From the NCBI GenBank assembly GCA_938041955.1, contig CALISD010000007.1, positions 1 to 64,000 of the forward strand: DNA of 64,000 bases, in the 5' to 3' direction. Shown here piece after piece: positions 48,880 through 58,619 of the stretch; position 1 is the first letter of the stretch, and each line of letters starts with the position of its first letter. The notes below the pieces were generated by a model. The model had not been told where the DNA came from. It was given only the letters and a program-made list of their open reading frames with translations, and searched no databases. Source of the DNA: an uncultured Granulosicoccaceae bacterium (GTDB lineage: Bacteria > Pseudomonadota > Gammaproteobacteria > Granulosicoccales > Granulosicoccaceae). The translations under genes were made by a program, and so were the position numbers.

Positions 48880-49308
48880 ATGGCCCGTCTAGTTGAATTT
48901 GTCGGTAATCACCCCATCTTGTTTTTGGCGATCGCTGTGGTGATCGGCATGTTGGCCTTCTTTGAATATCAGCGCGCGTTTTCGGGTGTGAAAATCCTCA
49001 GTCCGATGGAGGCGACCCGGCTGCAAAATGATGAGTCGGCGGTGTTTGTTGATGTACGTGAAGATTCCGAGTACAAGATTGGCCATATTAAGGACACCAT
49101 TCATATTCCGATGAGCAGTTTCCCCAAGCGTATGGTTGAGTTGGAAAAACTGAAAGACAAACCGGTTATCGTATATTGCGCCAGTGGCGCCAGGGCTGGC
49201 GGGGCGGCAGGTAAGCTACGCAAAAATGGATTTCAGTCGGTCTACACTCTTCAAGGCGGGGCGGTAGGCTGGGAGAAAGCCAGTTTGCCACTTGCCACAA
49301 AAGCATAG
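48880..49308 (+). CDS. Rhodanese-like domain protein, membrane anchored (YibN-like)
   Basis: N-terminal TM, AVFVDVREDSEYKIGHIKDTIHIPMSSF...VIVYCASGARAGGAAGKLRKNGF. Confidence 0.9.
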   Translation: MARLVEFVGNHPILFLAIAVVIGMLAFFEYQRAFSGVKILSPMEATRLQNDESAVFVDVREDSEYKIGHIKDTIHIPMSSFPKRMVELEKLKDKPVIVYCASGARAGGAAGKLRKNGFQSVYTLQGGAVGWEKASLPLATKA

Positions 49309-49328
49309 CCTTAAATTCCAGGGGCAGA

Positions 49329-49601
49329 GTGAGTGAGCAGATGAACAATGAAGTCGTAATGTATTCCACCGGGCTGTGTGGATTTTGCCGGGCGGCGAAA
49401 CGGTTACTCGACAACAAAGGTGTGGAATACCAATCCATAGCGGTGGATCGAGATGCTGAAAAGCGCCAGGAAATGATGGACAGAAGCGGGCGCCGCACGG
49501 TGCCGCAAATCTTCATTGGCGATCATCACGTCGGCGGATTCGACGATCTGCAGGCGCTTGAGTCAGCCGGCGAACTGGATGCGTTGTTAAATAAAAGCTA
49601 G
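49329..49601 (+). CDS. grxC: Glutaredoxin 3
   Basis: VVMYSTGLCGFCRAAKRLLDNKGVEYQSIAVD...GRRTVPQIFIGDHHVGGFDDLQAL. Confidence 0.92.
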   Translation: MSEQMNNEVVMYSTGLCGFCRAAKRLLDNKGVEYQSIAVDRDAEKRQEMMDRSGRRTVPQIFIGDHHVGGFDDLQALESAGELDALLNKS

Positions 49602-49727
49602 CCTGGTTTGCTGGCCGTATTGTGGTTGCAGGTTGCTCCGATCGTAAGCAATCATTTCGTAAGATTATCCAATTGCCAGATTGAACTACACTACCCCATT
49701 ATCTATTAATAACTCAGGAACCCACCC

Positions 49728-50222
49728 ATGGCTGAAGAAACGGGCGCTGCCGGTACTCAGGAAAATCCACAGATCTTTCGCGTGCAAAAGGTCTACATAA
49801 AAGATGTGTCCTTCGAGACCCCGCGTTCAACCGAAATATTTACCGAACAAGCGCAGTGGGCCCCCGAAGTAAAAGTGCAACTCAATACCGAAAACAAGAA
49901 TATTAGAGACGATCTGTTCGAATGTACCCTGATGCTCACAGTGACCGTTGAACTCGAAGAAAAGCCTGCCTACCTTGCAGAGGTTCAGCAATCAGGCTTG
50001 TTCACTATCGCGGGTTTTAACGAAGACGAAAAAGCGCACTTGCTTGGTAGTTACGCGCCTAGTGTTTTATTTCCGTTTGTGCGAGAAGTGGTCTCTGATT
50101 TGGCGGTGAAGGGCGGCTTTCCGCAAATGCTGCTTGATCCAATCAATTTTGACGCACTGTATTCGCAGCATCTGGCTTCTAATAAGCAACAGAATGCACC
50201 TGCGCCAGAAACGCAGCAGTAA
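49728..50222 (+). CDS. secB: Protein-export chaperone SecB
   Basis: FRVQKVYIKDVSFETPRSTEIF...APSVLFPFVREVVSDLAVKGGFPQMLLDPINFDALY. Confidence 0.95.
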   Translation: MAEETGAAGTQENPQIFRVQKVYIKDVSFETPRSTEIFTEQAQWAPEVKVQLNTENKNIRDDLFECTLMLTVTVELEEKPAYLAEVQQSGLFTIAGFNEDEKAHLLGSYAPSVLFPFVREVVSDLAVKGGFPQMLLDPINFDALYSQHLASNKQQNAPAPETQQ

Positions 50223-50261
50223 CAGATTACAGATGCAGGATATGCTGCGCTATAAAGCGCA

Positions 50262-51269
50262 ATGTCTGTGACGGTCGAACGTCAGGTTGCAGTCCTTGGT
50301 GCCGGAAGCTTCGGCACCGCACTTGCCAATCTCATTGCGAGCAATGGTTATCGAGTGACCCTTTGGGGGCGCGACGCGGATACTCTGCGAAGCATCTCAT
50401 CCACAGGTGAGAATCAACGCTACTTGCCGGGTGTGGCGCTAAGCGATTCGATGCGCTGCCGTGCCGATTTGCAGGATGCGCTCGGTGATGCGAGTGACAT
50501 ATTGGTGGCCATACCAAGTCAGCACTTCAACAATATTATTGAAAAAATCGAGGCGTATGCGCCCAGTTCCTCTGCGGTGCTGTGGGCTTGCAAAGGTCTT
50601 GAGCCAAAGACCGGGCGCTTCCTAAGCGAGGTGGTTGAGCAGCGATTAGGATCCAATCGAGACTATGCGGTGATCTCTGGCCCGACGTTCGCGCAGGAAC
50701 TTGCAGCGCACCTTCCAACCGCCATTGTTGTCGCTGCGAATCGAGCTGGTTACGCCGCTTCCGTTACTGAATTGCTCCATAATGATCGCTTTCGCGCTTA
50801 TGCAAGCAATGATATCAGGGGCGTGCAACTGGGCGGCGCTTTTAAGAATATTTATGCGATCGCCGCCGGTATATCTGATGGGCTGGAGTTTGGTGCCAAC
50901 GCCCGTGTTGCTGTGATAACACGCGGTCTGGCAGAGCTGATGCGTCTTGGTGAATGTCTGGGTGTGCAGTCTGAAACCCTGATGGGGTTGTCCGGCGTCG
51001 GCGATTTGATTCTTACTTGTACTGACAATCAGTCGCGCAACAGGCGCTTTGGATTGGCCTTAGGTGAGGGCAAGTCTGCGGCTGATGCATTGCACAGTAT
51101 TGGGCAATCAGTGGAAGGTGTAGTGGCGACCGAGATCGCCTGGCAACTGGCAAAAAAACACGATGTGAGTATGCCAATTGTTGAACAGGTTCATCGTGTT
51201 ATCAGCGGGCGGGTGACACCGAAAGATGCCGTTGGCGCATTGCTTGGCAGGTCGTCAACAGCCGAGTGA
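50262..51269 (+). CDS. gpsA: NAD(P)H-dependent glycerol-3-phosphate dehydrogenase
   Basis: VAVLGAGSFGTALANLIASNGYRVTLWGRD...VLWACKGLEP...GPTFAQELA...GAFKNIYAIAAGISDGLEFGANARVAVITRGL. Confidence 0.96.
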   Translation: MSVTVERQVAVLGAGSFGTALANLIASNGYRVTLWGRDADTLRSISSTGENQRYLPGVALSDSMRCRADLQDALGDASDILVAIPSQHFNNIIEKIEAYAPSSSAVLWACKGLEPKTGRFLSEVVEQRLGSNRDYAVISGPTFAQELAAHLPTAIVVAANRAGYAASVTELLHNDRFRAYASNDIRGVQLGGAFKNIYAIAAGISDGLEFGANARVAVITRGLAELMRLGECLGVQSETLMGLSGVGDLILTCTDNQSRNRRFGLALGEGKSAADALHSIGQSVEGVVATEIAWQLAKKHDVSMPIVEQVHRVISGRVTPKDAVGALLGRSSTAE

Positions 51270-51367
51270 TATGCTCGAATTTATTGGACGTTCATCGTAA
51301 TGGCAAACGGCAGAAGCGCCCGTGCCCCTGCGGGCAACACATCAAAACACATCAGTAATCGAGATCA

Positions 51368-51509
51368 AGGTAACCCGCAGCGTGAGCAAGGCCGAATTAT
51401 GCTCATCCGATCGCAGCCAAATATTGCATTCATATGTGTAGCATGATGCAGGAATAACGAGCATATCTGCAGCGATACTGCATGTCCTTGCTCACGCTGC
51501 GGGTTACCT
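51368..51509. repeat. 142-bp element bounded by perfect 24-bp inverted repeats
   Basis: Left aggtaacccgcagcgtgagcaagg (51368-51391); right ccttgctcacgctgcgggttacct (51486-51509), exact reverse complement. Confidence 0.85.
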
Positions 51510-51668
51510 GAATACGGGTTTCCTGTAAGCCAGTTAGCGTGAGCAGTGGCTGAGCCGATTAGGCCAAGTGCTCAATCTGTACGGTGTTATAAGCGTAGCG
51601 CCAAACTGAGATCCCAATTGCTATACGTCACTTTGCTGAATCCTCGTCGGGGAAAGAAGGCAGATGTA

Positions 51669-52124
51669 TTACTTAAAGCTCAGCTGGCGCCAGGCCTCGT
51701 AACTCACAATTGCCACCGCATTGGATAAATTCAAACTACGGGAATTTCCCTGCATTGGAATGTGTAGCCGGTTGTTCTCGGGTACAGAGTGGCTAACGTC
51801 GTCCGGTAATCCATTGGTCTCTGAGCCGAACATCAGATAATCATCAGTAGAATATTCAACGCTTGTATAGAGCCGATGTGATTTACTGGAATATGACCAT
51901 ACGGTGGAAGGCTTGGTCGTCTCGATGAATGATTGAAAGTCTGGCCACTGCTGCACATAGGCGAGGTCCCGATAGTCCATGCCGGCACGCCGGACACTTT
52001 TTTCTGTTAATTCGAAGCCGAGTGGTTCAATGAGATGTAATTTGCATCCATTGTTTGCACACAACCTAATGATATTACCTGTGTTGGGTGGTATCTGAGG
52101 ATTTACGAGAACAATATTGAACAT
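51669..52124 (-). CDS. trmL: tRNA (cytidine(34)-2'-O)-methyltransferase TrmL
   Basis: MFNIVLVNPQIPPNTGNIIRLCANNGCKLHLIEPLGF...LMFGSETNGLP...SLNLSNAVAIVSYEAWRQ. Confidence 0.94.
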   Translation of the reverse strand: MFNIVLVNPQIPPNTGNIIRLCANNGCKLHLIEPLGFELTEKSVRRAGMDYRDLAYVQQWPDFQSFIETTKPSTVWSYSSKSHRLYTSVEYSTDDYLMFGSETNGLPDDVSHSVPENNRLHIPMQGNSRSLNLSNAVAIVSYEAWRQLSFK

Positions 52125-52265
52125 ATCGCTTGAGCCGGGCGGTAAGGTGAAGAGTGAAGTGGTACTGATTACACGCGGAAAATGCTTGATCGGTAGAAAG
52201 TCTGCAAGCTATGGTGCGTGTTGCACGAGGGGAGCTTCCTGGCTCGATTTTCCGGATGTAGTTGT

Positions 52266-53993
52266 ATGTATTTCGTTGTACCGTTGTCTAATTCTATCAG
52301 TGCTATCGTAGCAGGATTGGTATCTGTATTGTTGCTGTCGTTTGTCGCGGGCTGTAGCAGTCGTGTACCCATAGCGCACCCACCTGATAAAGCGACCACA
52401 GACCAAGCGCGGCCTGTTGATTCACTGGTTGATCCCGCTATTCCTGAAATAACAGGCGCGATGCAGAGTTTGCCCAAGCCAGGGGTTTTACTTAGCGACC
52501 CCGAATTGACTCAACACCCGGTAACGCCAGCGGTGAAGAAAACCGCTTTATACACAGTGGTGGCTGACCAAGTTCCGATAAAGGAAATACTCTATGCTAT
52601 CGCTCGCGACACATCTGCAAGTGTTGATGTGGTCGGAGAGCTTAAAGGTAACATCAGTCTTAGTATGATCAACCAGCCGCTTATCTCAATACTGGATGAG
52701 ATTGCGCGCCAGATGCCAGTGCGTTATGAACTTGCTGGTGATCAGATATTGGTGCTTGAAGACAAACCTTTCATCCGATCCTATCAAGTGGACTACCTGA
52801 ACATTCAACGTAATTCAGAAAGTCGGGTCGATCTCGCCACTCAGGTAGGTTCCATTCGAACCAGCATTGAAGGTGCTTCCAATAGTCAGGCGGGAACTAA
52901 TGGCTCCCGGCTATTTGTGGAGAATAAATCTGAGAATAACCTCTGGGCATCGTTGGTGGCCAGTATCGCCGGAATAATAGGTGAAGAAGTAACACCTGAA
53001 AGTGGTGGGAGCAGTAATATATTTGTCAATCGTGAGTCCGGGATAATTACCGCTCGCGCTACTAACGCGCAACACCAATCGATCGATGCATTGTTAACAG
53101 AGGCAGTGAGCAGCGCACAGCGGCAAGTGCTAATTGAGGCTACTGTTGTTGAAGTTACTCTTAGCGATAGATTTGAATCGGGAGTTGACTGGAAAGTACT
53201 CAATGGCGGGCAGGCAGGTGGGGCATTTGACTATGCTCAATTGCTTGGTGGATTGCCCCGGGCCGCAGAGGCCGTGGCACCGGTTACAGCGCTGTTAAGC
53301 TACAGTGACCCAGACTCCGTACTCGGGAACCTGTCAGGCACTTTGAAGCTGTTACAGCAATTTGGTGACGTTCAGGTGTTGTCGAGTCCGAAAATTATTG
53401 CTATGAACAATCAACCGGCTGTACTGAAGGTTGTAGATAACAGAGTGTATTTTACCTTTGAAGTTGATCGGCTACAGCGTGAAAACGGAGATGAAAGAAC
53501 GGTAGTGGACAGTACCGTGCACTCGGTACCGGTTGGACTGGTGATGAGTGTTACCCCGTTTATAAATCAATTTGATGAAGTGATATTAAACGTTAGACCA
53601 ACAATATCGAGGATTCTCAACTTTGCGGAAGACCCAAGCCCTGCATTGGCGGGTCAAAGTCAGATTCGTAATCTGATACCCGAAATACAAGTGAGGGAAA
53701 TGGAGTCACTATTGCGAGTGCAGAGTGGTGATGTCGCTATCATTGGCGGGCTTATGCAGAATAAAGTCGATACCAGAACCACAGGTGTTCCCGGGTTGGA
53801 GCGTCTGCCATTGTTTGGAAAGCTCTTTACTCATAAGAAAAAAGAAATTGATAAAACAGAGCTGCTTGTGTTTTTGCGGCCCACTGTAATGAATCGAACA
53901 TCGATTGAAAACAATGTTGGGTATTCAGACGCAGTACCTCAACACTTGGCCCGTAATTCAGTTGCCAGTTCTGACGTTGTTACAGGTAAATAG
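52266..53993 (+). CDS. MshL-type secretin (MSHA-type pilus biogenesis), lipoprotein
   Basis: Lipobox VAGCSS; secretin N domain IRSYQVDYLNIQRNSESRVDLATQVGSI; C-terminal secretin VPVGLVMSVTPFINQFDEVILNVRPTISRI...VQSGDVAIIGGLMQNK. Confidence 0.85.
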   Translation: MYFVVPLSNSISAIVAGLVSVLLLSFVAGCSSRVPIAHPPDKATTDQARPVDSLVDPAIPEITGAMQSLPKPGVLLSDPELTQHPVTPAVKKTALYTVVADQVPIKEILYAIARDTSASVDVVGELKGNISLSMINQPLISILDEIARQMPVRYELAGDQILVLEDKPFIRSYQVDYLNIQRNSESRVDLATQVGSIRTSIEGASNSQAGTNGSRLFVENKSENNLWASLVASIAGIIGEEVTPESGGSSNIFVNRESGIITARATNAQHQSIDALLTEAVSSAQRQVLIEATVVEVTLSDRFESGVDWKVLNGGQAGGAFDYAQLLGGLPRAAEAVAPVTALLSYSDPDSVLGNLSGTLKLLQQFGDVQVLSSPKIIAMNNQPAVLKVVDNRVYFTFEVDRLQRENGDERTVVDSTVHSVPVGLVMSVTPFINQFDEVILNVRPTISRILNFAEDPSPALAGQSQIRNLIPEIQVREMESLLRVQSGDVAIIGGLMQNKVDTRTTGVPGLERLPLFGKLFTHKKKEIDKTELLVFLRPTVMNRTSIENNVGYSDAVPQHLARNSVASSDVVTGK

Positions 53994-53996
53994 ATT

Positions 53997-55580
53997 ATGA
54001 GTTTAAAGCTAGAGCCTTTGCTTCACCCACAAGAACGGGGATCAGTAAAAGAAGAGACTGATAGTGATGTCGTTGCTAATGAATCGTCAGTAATTCATCC
54101 GGACAGTGCGAATCCCGCCTTAGAACAGCTGAGCGAGGATCGCGGTGGGAATCGTTCAAGCCTCAGTTTGAATCTTGATCCTGTATTCTTTTTCGTGGCG
54201 GCCATCTCTACCGTGGGAATAGTAGCCAGTTTGTTAACGCTTTATTTACGTAGTGAAAGTGTTATTCAACAGAATTTACGTGAATTGAAAGACCAGACGG
54301 CTGAGCTTGAAGCCAGAATTTCTGCCGGTCAGATATTAGTCACTCAAAATTCCGCTTCGGACATATTACCTACTGAGGATGTTCTCCGGGAAGAATTACA
54401 AATAAATGTTGCACCAAGCAACAGCGCAGTCACCGGAATGAGATCGGGTGAAATTGATCAAGCTATAGTGGAGAAAACGCACTCAGCCAGCGGTTCGGTA
54501 AAGAGCTCTACAATTGAAGGCATGGCAGTAGGAGATGTATCAGGCACAGCTAGTAATAGCGAGCCAACGAGGCTGTCCGCTCAGTCTCCTGCAGTCGATG
54601 TAAATGTTGTTGATGGTTCCATTGACCTGGAAAAAAATGCTGATGTTACTGAGTTGCAGGTTGAGATTGAAAAATTAAATCGTTTGATCGCGACCCAGCG
54701 GGAACAGATTGAGTTTCTCGCTCAGGAAAATCATGAGCTTCGCATAGCGGCCGAATTTACACCGGGTGCTACTGATGCGAAGAGTGTATACAGAATCTCG
54801 CAGGATGAAATCGATCAATCGCCAACCATCAGTGACGCTGTCGAGCGCGAGCTAATAAGCAATGAGGCGGAAGTGGTGTTATTACCTGAGGTTCCGCAAA
54901 GCGTAGATAGAAACCTCATTGACGTCGACTTGCTGGTAATGGGCGTAGAAAATTCTGGCCTACGCGTTGCCAGTAGTGACAACGCGACAGGTGGGGTATC
55001 GGGTGGAGAGCTAACGGAATTAATTGTCAATGGCTACAACGCCTATATTGAAGGTGACTACCGAAGTGCAGAAAAATGGTACGACAAAGCGATGCATCTT
55101 GATCCCTATAGTCGGGATGCGAATCTTGGCGTGGCGGCAATTGCCAGTCTTCAAGGTCACAACAGACTGGCAGAGAATCGCTACCGGCATTTACTGTCTC
55201 TGAACCCGGATGACAAGACAGCATTCTCAGCTCTATTGTTGCTTGCGTCTGCAGATAATTCAATTGAACATGAGTTGCTCGCTCTGATTGAGCAGCAGGC
55301 ACGAGACCGTGCAGGGTTGTATGCCGTGCTGGGTCACTTTTACAGTCAGCAGCGTCGATGGTCTGAGTCGAGTGATGCCTACCGTAAATCGCTGGCGTTT
55401 AATTCTGCTGGGATGATCAATGCTGACGATCTATTTAACCTTGCTGTCAGCCTGGACAATCTGGGTCAGACAGGCCCGGCCGCCACTTATTATCAGCAGG
55501 CCTTGAATACTGATGGCATGCATAGCTTTGATGACGTCGTGGCTCGAGATCGTCTGAGATTAATTGTAAACAGGCCTTAG
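53997..55580 (+). CDS. Single-TM coiled-coil/TPR protein
   Basis: One TM (FFFVAAISTVGIVASLLTLYL), coiled-coil VEIEKLNRLIATQREQIEFLAQENHEL, TPR-like C-terminus AYIEGDYRSAEKWYDKAMHLDPYSRDANLGVAAI. Confidence 0.8.
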   Translation: MSLKLEPLLHPQERGSVKEETDSDVVANESSVIHPDSANPALEQLSEDRGGNRSSLSLNLDPVFFFVAAISTVGIVASLLTLYLRSESVIQQNLRELKDQTAELEARISAGQILVTQNSASDILPTEDVLREELQINVAPSNSAVTGMRSGEIDQAIVEKTHSASGSVKSSTIEGMAVGDVSGTASNSEPTRLSAQSPAVDVNVVDGSIDLEKNADVTELQVEIEKLNRLIATQREQIEFLAQENHELRIAAEFTPGATDAKSVYRISQDEIDQSPTISDAVERELISNEAEVVLLPEVPQSVDRNLIDVDLLVMGVENSGLRVASSDNATGGVSGGELTELIVNGYNAYIEGDYRSAEKWYDKAMHLDPYSRDANLGVAAIASLQGHNRLAENRYRHLLSLNPDDKTAFSALLLLASADNSIEHELLALIEQQARDRAGLYAVLGHFYSQQRRWSESSDAYRKSLAFNSAGMINADDLFNLAVSLDNLGQTGPAATYYQQALNTDGMHSFDDVVARDRLRLIVNRP

Positions 55581-55691
55581 TCTGCTCAGATTTCGGCTTT
55601 TTTTCCTGACCCGTTGTTCCCCATAGACCAATAGTACTGGCACGTCGCGAGCTTTTGACTATGGCGTTACGAGTGTGGACCGGCGCACAAA

Positions 55692-56753
55692 TTGCAATCC
55701 GTTTTCCTTGGTTTTATAAGCTGCAGTGCAACAAGAGCGGGGGTTCAATTGACGGAAGTCATCCCAGTGGTTAGTAATAAGAATGAAAAATCTGAAGCTG
55801 ACACTATACAGATAGCACGAGAGTCCATTCTGGCGCAATCAGCGGCACTGGCCAGTATTGCCAATGGATTGGGGCCTGAGTTCGATGCTGCGGTGCAGTT
55901 GATTGTGCAGTCCGCTGGCCGGGTCATTGTCATTGGCATGGGAAAGTCAGGCATTGTGGGTCAAAAAATTGCCGCTACGCTAGCCTCAACAGGTACACCT
56001 TCGTTCTATGTTCACCCCGCGGATGCCATTCATGGTGATCTGGGAATGATTACTCCTGTTGATGTGGTGTTATTAATTTCTAACTCAGGTGGTACCGAAG
56101 AGGTTGTAAAGTTACTTCCCTCTATAAAATACTTCGGTAATCAAATTATCAGCTTTGTTGGACGACCCAATTCGAGTATTGGTGATTCGGCTGATGTAAC
56201 TCTGGTGCTACCGGTGGAGCGCGAAGTTTGTCCGCATAATCTGGCTCCAACGACTTCAACACTAGTGACCATGGCGGTGGGCGACGCTCTGGCAGTGGCA
56301 CTAATGAAGGCGAAGAATTTTGCTCCCGCCGATTTCGCACATTTCCACCCCGGCGGCATGCTCGGTAAAAGCCTGCATTCGAAAGTACGGGACGTAATGC
56401 GTCAGCAAGATGTGCCGTTGTGTGCCCCGCATGACAGCATTTCGTCTGCAGTGATGGCCATGACATCTTCACGGCTTGGCCTGGTAGTGGTTCATACCGA
56501 TCATAAAGTGCTGGGTATTTTTACAGACGGTGATTTGCGCCGCGCACTTTTGTCCGGTGCTGCAGTTATGGAGCAGCCCGTGAGTGAATATATGACTTTG
56601 GGACCTATATGTGTATCTGCTGATGCATTGATTAAAGATGCAGAAAGTTTAATGCGTGAACACAAAGTCCGGGCGCTGGTAGTGATATCTGCGCGTGAAG
56701 GTGAAAAGGAAACTATCTGCGGTATTCTCGAGATATTCAGTAGTGGAGAATAA
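55692..56753 (+). CDS. kpsF: KpsF/GutQ-family arabinose-5-phosphate isomerase (start uncertain)
   Basis: VIGMGKSGIVGQKIAATLASTGTPSFYVHPADAIHGDLGMI, tandem CBS domains; located in a capsule locus. Confidence 0.88.
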   Translation: MQSVFLGFISCSATRAGVQLTEVIPVVSNKNEKSEADTIQIARESILAQSAALASIANGLGPEFDAAVQLIVQSAGRVIVIGMGKSGIVGQKIAATLASTGTPSFYVHPADAIHGDLGMITPVDVVLLISNSGGTEEVVKLLPSIKYFGNQIISFVGRPNSSIGDSADVTLVLPVEREVCPHNLAPTTSTLVTMAVGDALAVALMKAKNFAPADFAHFHPGGMLGKSLHSKVRDVMRQQDVPLCAPHDSISSAVMAMTSSRLGLVVVHTDHKVLGIFTDGDLRRALLSGAAVMEQPVSEYMTLGPICVSADALIKDAESLMREHKVRALVVISAREGEKETICGILEIFSSGE

Positions 56754-56754
56754 T

Positions 56755-57120
56755 ATGAATTCACAGGTTAAATTGCTGTGCCTGGTGGTGTGTACCGTGA
56801 TAATCGCAGGTTGCACAACAACGCCTGAAAAGTACAAGAAAAAGACTGTCTTTGCTCAACCGGCAGCGATGTCAATGAAGGCAGACAACAGCAAGATGCA
56901 GGCGGTGGCGACGGCAGGCGTCGGAGTTGCGCAGCAGTTTGTTGATCGTGCCACCGGTATGACCACACAGCTTGTTGTCGAGGCAGAGTACTTCTCCGCA
57001 AACGGCAGAACTTGTCGTCGTTTTAAGGAACGTGTTAACGGGCGAGACGTTACTGGTGTCGGGTGTAATGATTCGCGTAGTGGCTGGATCGAAATACCGC
57101 ATGCAGCATTGATGCGATAA
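56755..57120 (+). CDS. Small lipoprotein with surface-antigen-like C-terminus
   Basis: Lipobox IIAGCTTT; SANGRTCRRFKERVNGRDVTGVGCNDSRSGWIEI resembles C-termini of 17-kDa-antigen-like lipoproteins. Confidence 0.6.
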   Translation: MNSQVKLLCLVVCTVIIAGCTTTPEKYKKKTVFAQPAAMSMKADNSKMQAVATAGVGVAQQFVDRATGMTTQLVVEAEYFSANGRTCRRFKERVNGRDVTGVGCNDSRSGWIEIPHAALMR

Positions 57121-57134
57121 AGATTGACCGGTTA

Positions 57135-57947
57135 ATGACTCAACCTCAGGCCAACACTGCCCCTACTGTCTTAAAGCGTGATAGCGCGTTCGCCGTGCAG
57201 TGTCGGGTATTGCATGCGTTGATACTGCGTGAATTAAAGTCGCGTTATGGCAATCGGCGACTCGGGTTTATGTGGGCTGTTATTGAACCACTGATGTTTA
57301 TTTCGGTGTTTGTTGCAGGTTTCCATTTGATCGGACGGAGTAGTCAGGGCGGGGTTGAAGCTCCTTTGTTTTTTGTTGCTGGGTTTAGTCCCTTTTTTAT
57401 GTTTAGAGATATTTTTTCCCAGGTTAAATCTGGTACTCAGGGGCAGCAGTCTCTGATGATGTTCCCGCAAGTAACCAGAATGGACATTCTGCTTTCGAAA
57501 TTGATAGTCAATGCGCTCATATCTATCTCGGTTTTTATTGTGCTGATGTTAGGTCTTTATGTAATCGGGTTTCAGTATCGTATTGAAAATCCACTGGGTG
57601 TGTTGATCGGGTTTTCTTTGATTGCTTCAATTGGGTTGGGGATGGGCTTGGTGTTTGGTGCGCTCGCTATTCGATATGAATTCATATCGTCTTTTTCGGA
57701 ACCGCTGTTGGGACGCCCACTATTTCTGACGTCGGGTTTGTTTTTTTCTGCCAGTGTGCTGCCGCCGAATGTGCGGGAAGTATTCTTATATAACCCACTA
57801 TTGCATTGTATCGAATATATCCGAACATCGATGTTTGTGAGTTTTGACAGTCGTTATGTTGATTTACCTTATGTAGTGATATTTACGCTGATATTGAATA
57901 GCTTTGGTTTAATGCTGTTGGGCGTCTTTGAACGGCAGCGGAAGTAG
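57135..57947 (+). CDS. kpsM: Capsular polysaccharide ABC transporter permease
   Basis: LILRELKSRYGNRRLGFMWAVIEPLMFISVFV; KpsM/ABC-2 family. Confidence 0.88.
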   Translation: MTQPQANTAPTVLKRDSAFAVQCRVLHALILRELKSRYGNRRLGFMWAVIEPLMFISVFVAGFHLIGRSSQGGVEAPLFFVAGFSPFFMFRDIFSQVKSGTQGQQSLMMFPQVTRMDILLSKLIVNALISISVFIVLMLGLYVIGFQYRIENPLGVLIGFSLIASIGLGMGLVFGALAIRYEFISSFSEPLLGRPLFLTSGLFFSASVLPPNVREVFLYNPLLHCIEYIRTSMFVSFDSRYVDLPYVVIFTLILNSFGLMLLGVFERQRK

Positions 57948-57950
57948 TTC

Positions 57951-58619
57951 GTGATTGCGCTTGAGAATGTCACTAAATCGTATGGTCTGGGTGATCAAAC
58001 ACATCGTGTACTGAACAATATTTCATTCAGTTTTCCCTATCGTAAAAGCGTGGGGATACTGGGTGCCAATGGGGCGGGCAAAAGTACCTTAATTAAAATA
58101 ATTGGCGGTGCGGAGCGCCCGGATTCCGGTCGTGTGATACGCACCAGCAGATTGTCGTGGCCGATGGGTTATTCCGGTGGATTTCAAGGCACCTTAACCG
58201 GCAGGGAAAATGCTAGATTCGTCGCTCGCATTTACGGCGCACCTTTTGATGAGGTAGAGCGAAAAACCAACGAATTTGCAGAATTGGGACAGTACTTTGA
58301 TCGTCCTTTGTCTTCTTATTCGGCTGGCATGAAATCACGCTTTGCCATGTCGCTCAGCTACGCGCTGGACTTTGAGTACTACTTAGTTGATGAGGCGCTG
58401 GAGACGGGCGACGCCAGATTAAAAGAAAAATTTCGACAAATATTTAAGGAAAGGCGGCAGACCTCTTCGGTGATCCTCGTTTCACACAACGAGCAGACAA
58501 TACGCAAGAACTGCGATGTGGCGACAGTGTTGCACCAGGGCAAGCTGCACTATTTCGATAATCTGGATGATGCATTTATGTTGTATAGAAAAATACTTTT
58601 TAAGAAGATTGCGGCTTGA
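57951..58619 (+). CDS. kpsT: Capsular polysaccharide ABC transporter ATP-binding protein
   Basis: GILGANGAGKSTLIKIIGG...SYSAGMKSRFAMSLSYALDFEYYLVDEALETGD. Confidence 0.92.
   Translation: MIALENVTKSYGLGDQTHRVLNNISFSFPYRKSVGILGANGAGKSTLIKIIGGAERPDSGRVIRTSRLSWPMGYSGGFQGTLTGRENARFVARIYGAPFDEVERKTNEFAELGQYFDRPLSSYSAGMKSRFAMSLSYALDFEYYLVDEALETGDARLKEKFRQIFKERRQTSSVILVSHNEQTIRKNCDVATVLHQGKLHYFDNLDDAFMLYRKILFKKIAA

Noticed and set aside
48840-48880. tRNA-like T-loop 'gttcgaatcc' before the rhodanese gene
   Set aside because: No matching T-stem, acceptor or anticodon arms; chance match in a leader region.
51486-51509. attC (integron) interpretation of the inverted repeat
   Set aside because: Arms do not carry the GTTRRRY/RYYYAAC core pattern and no integrase or cassette array is present.
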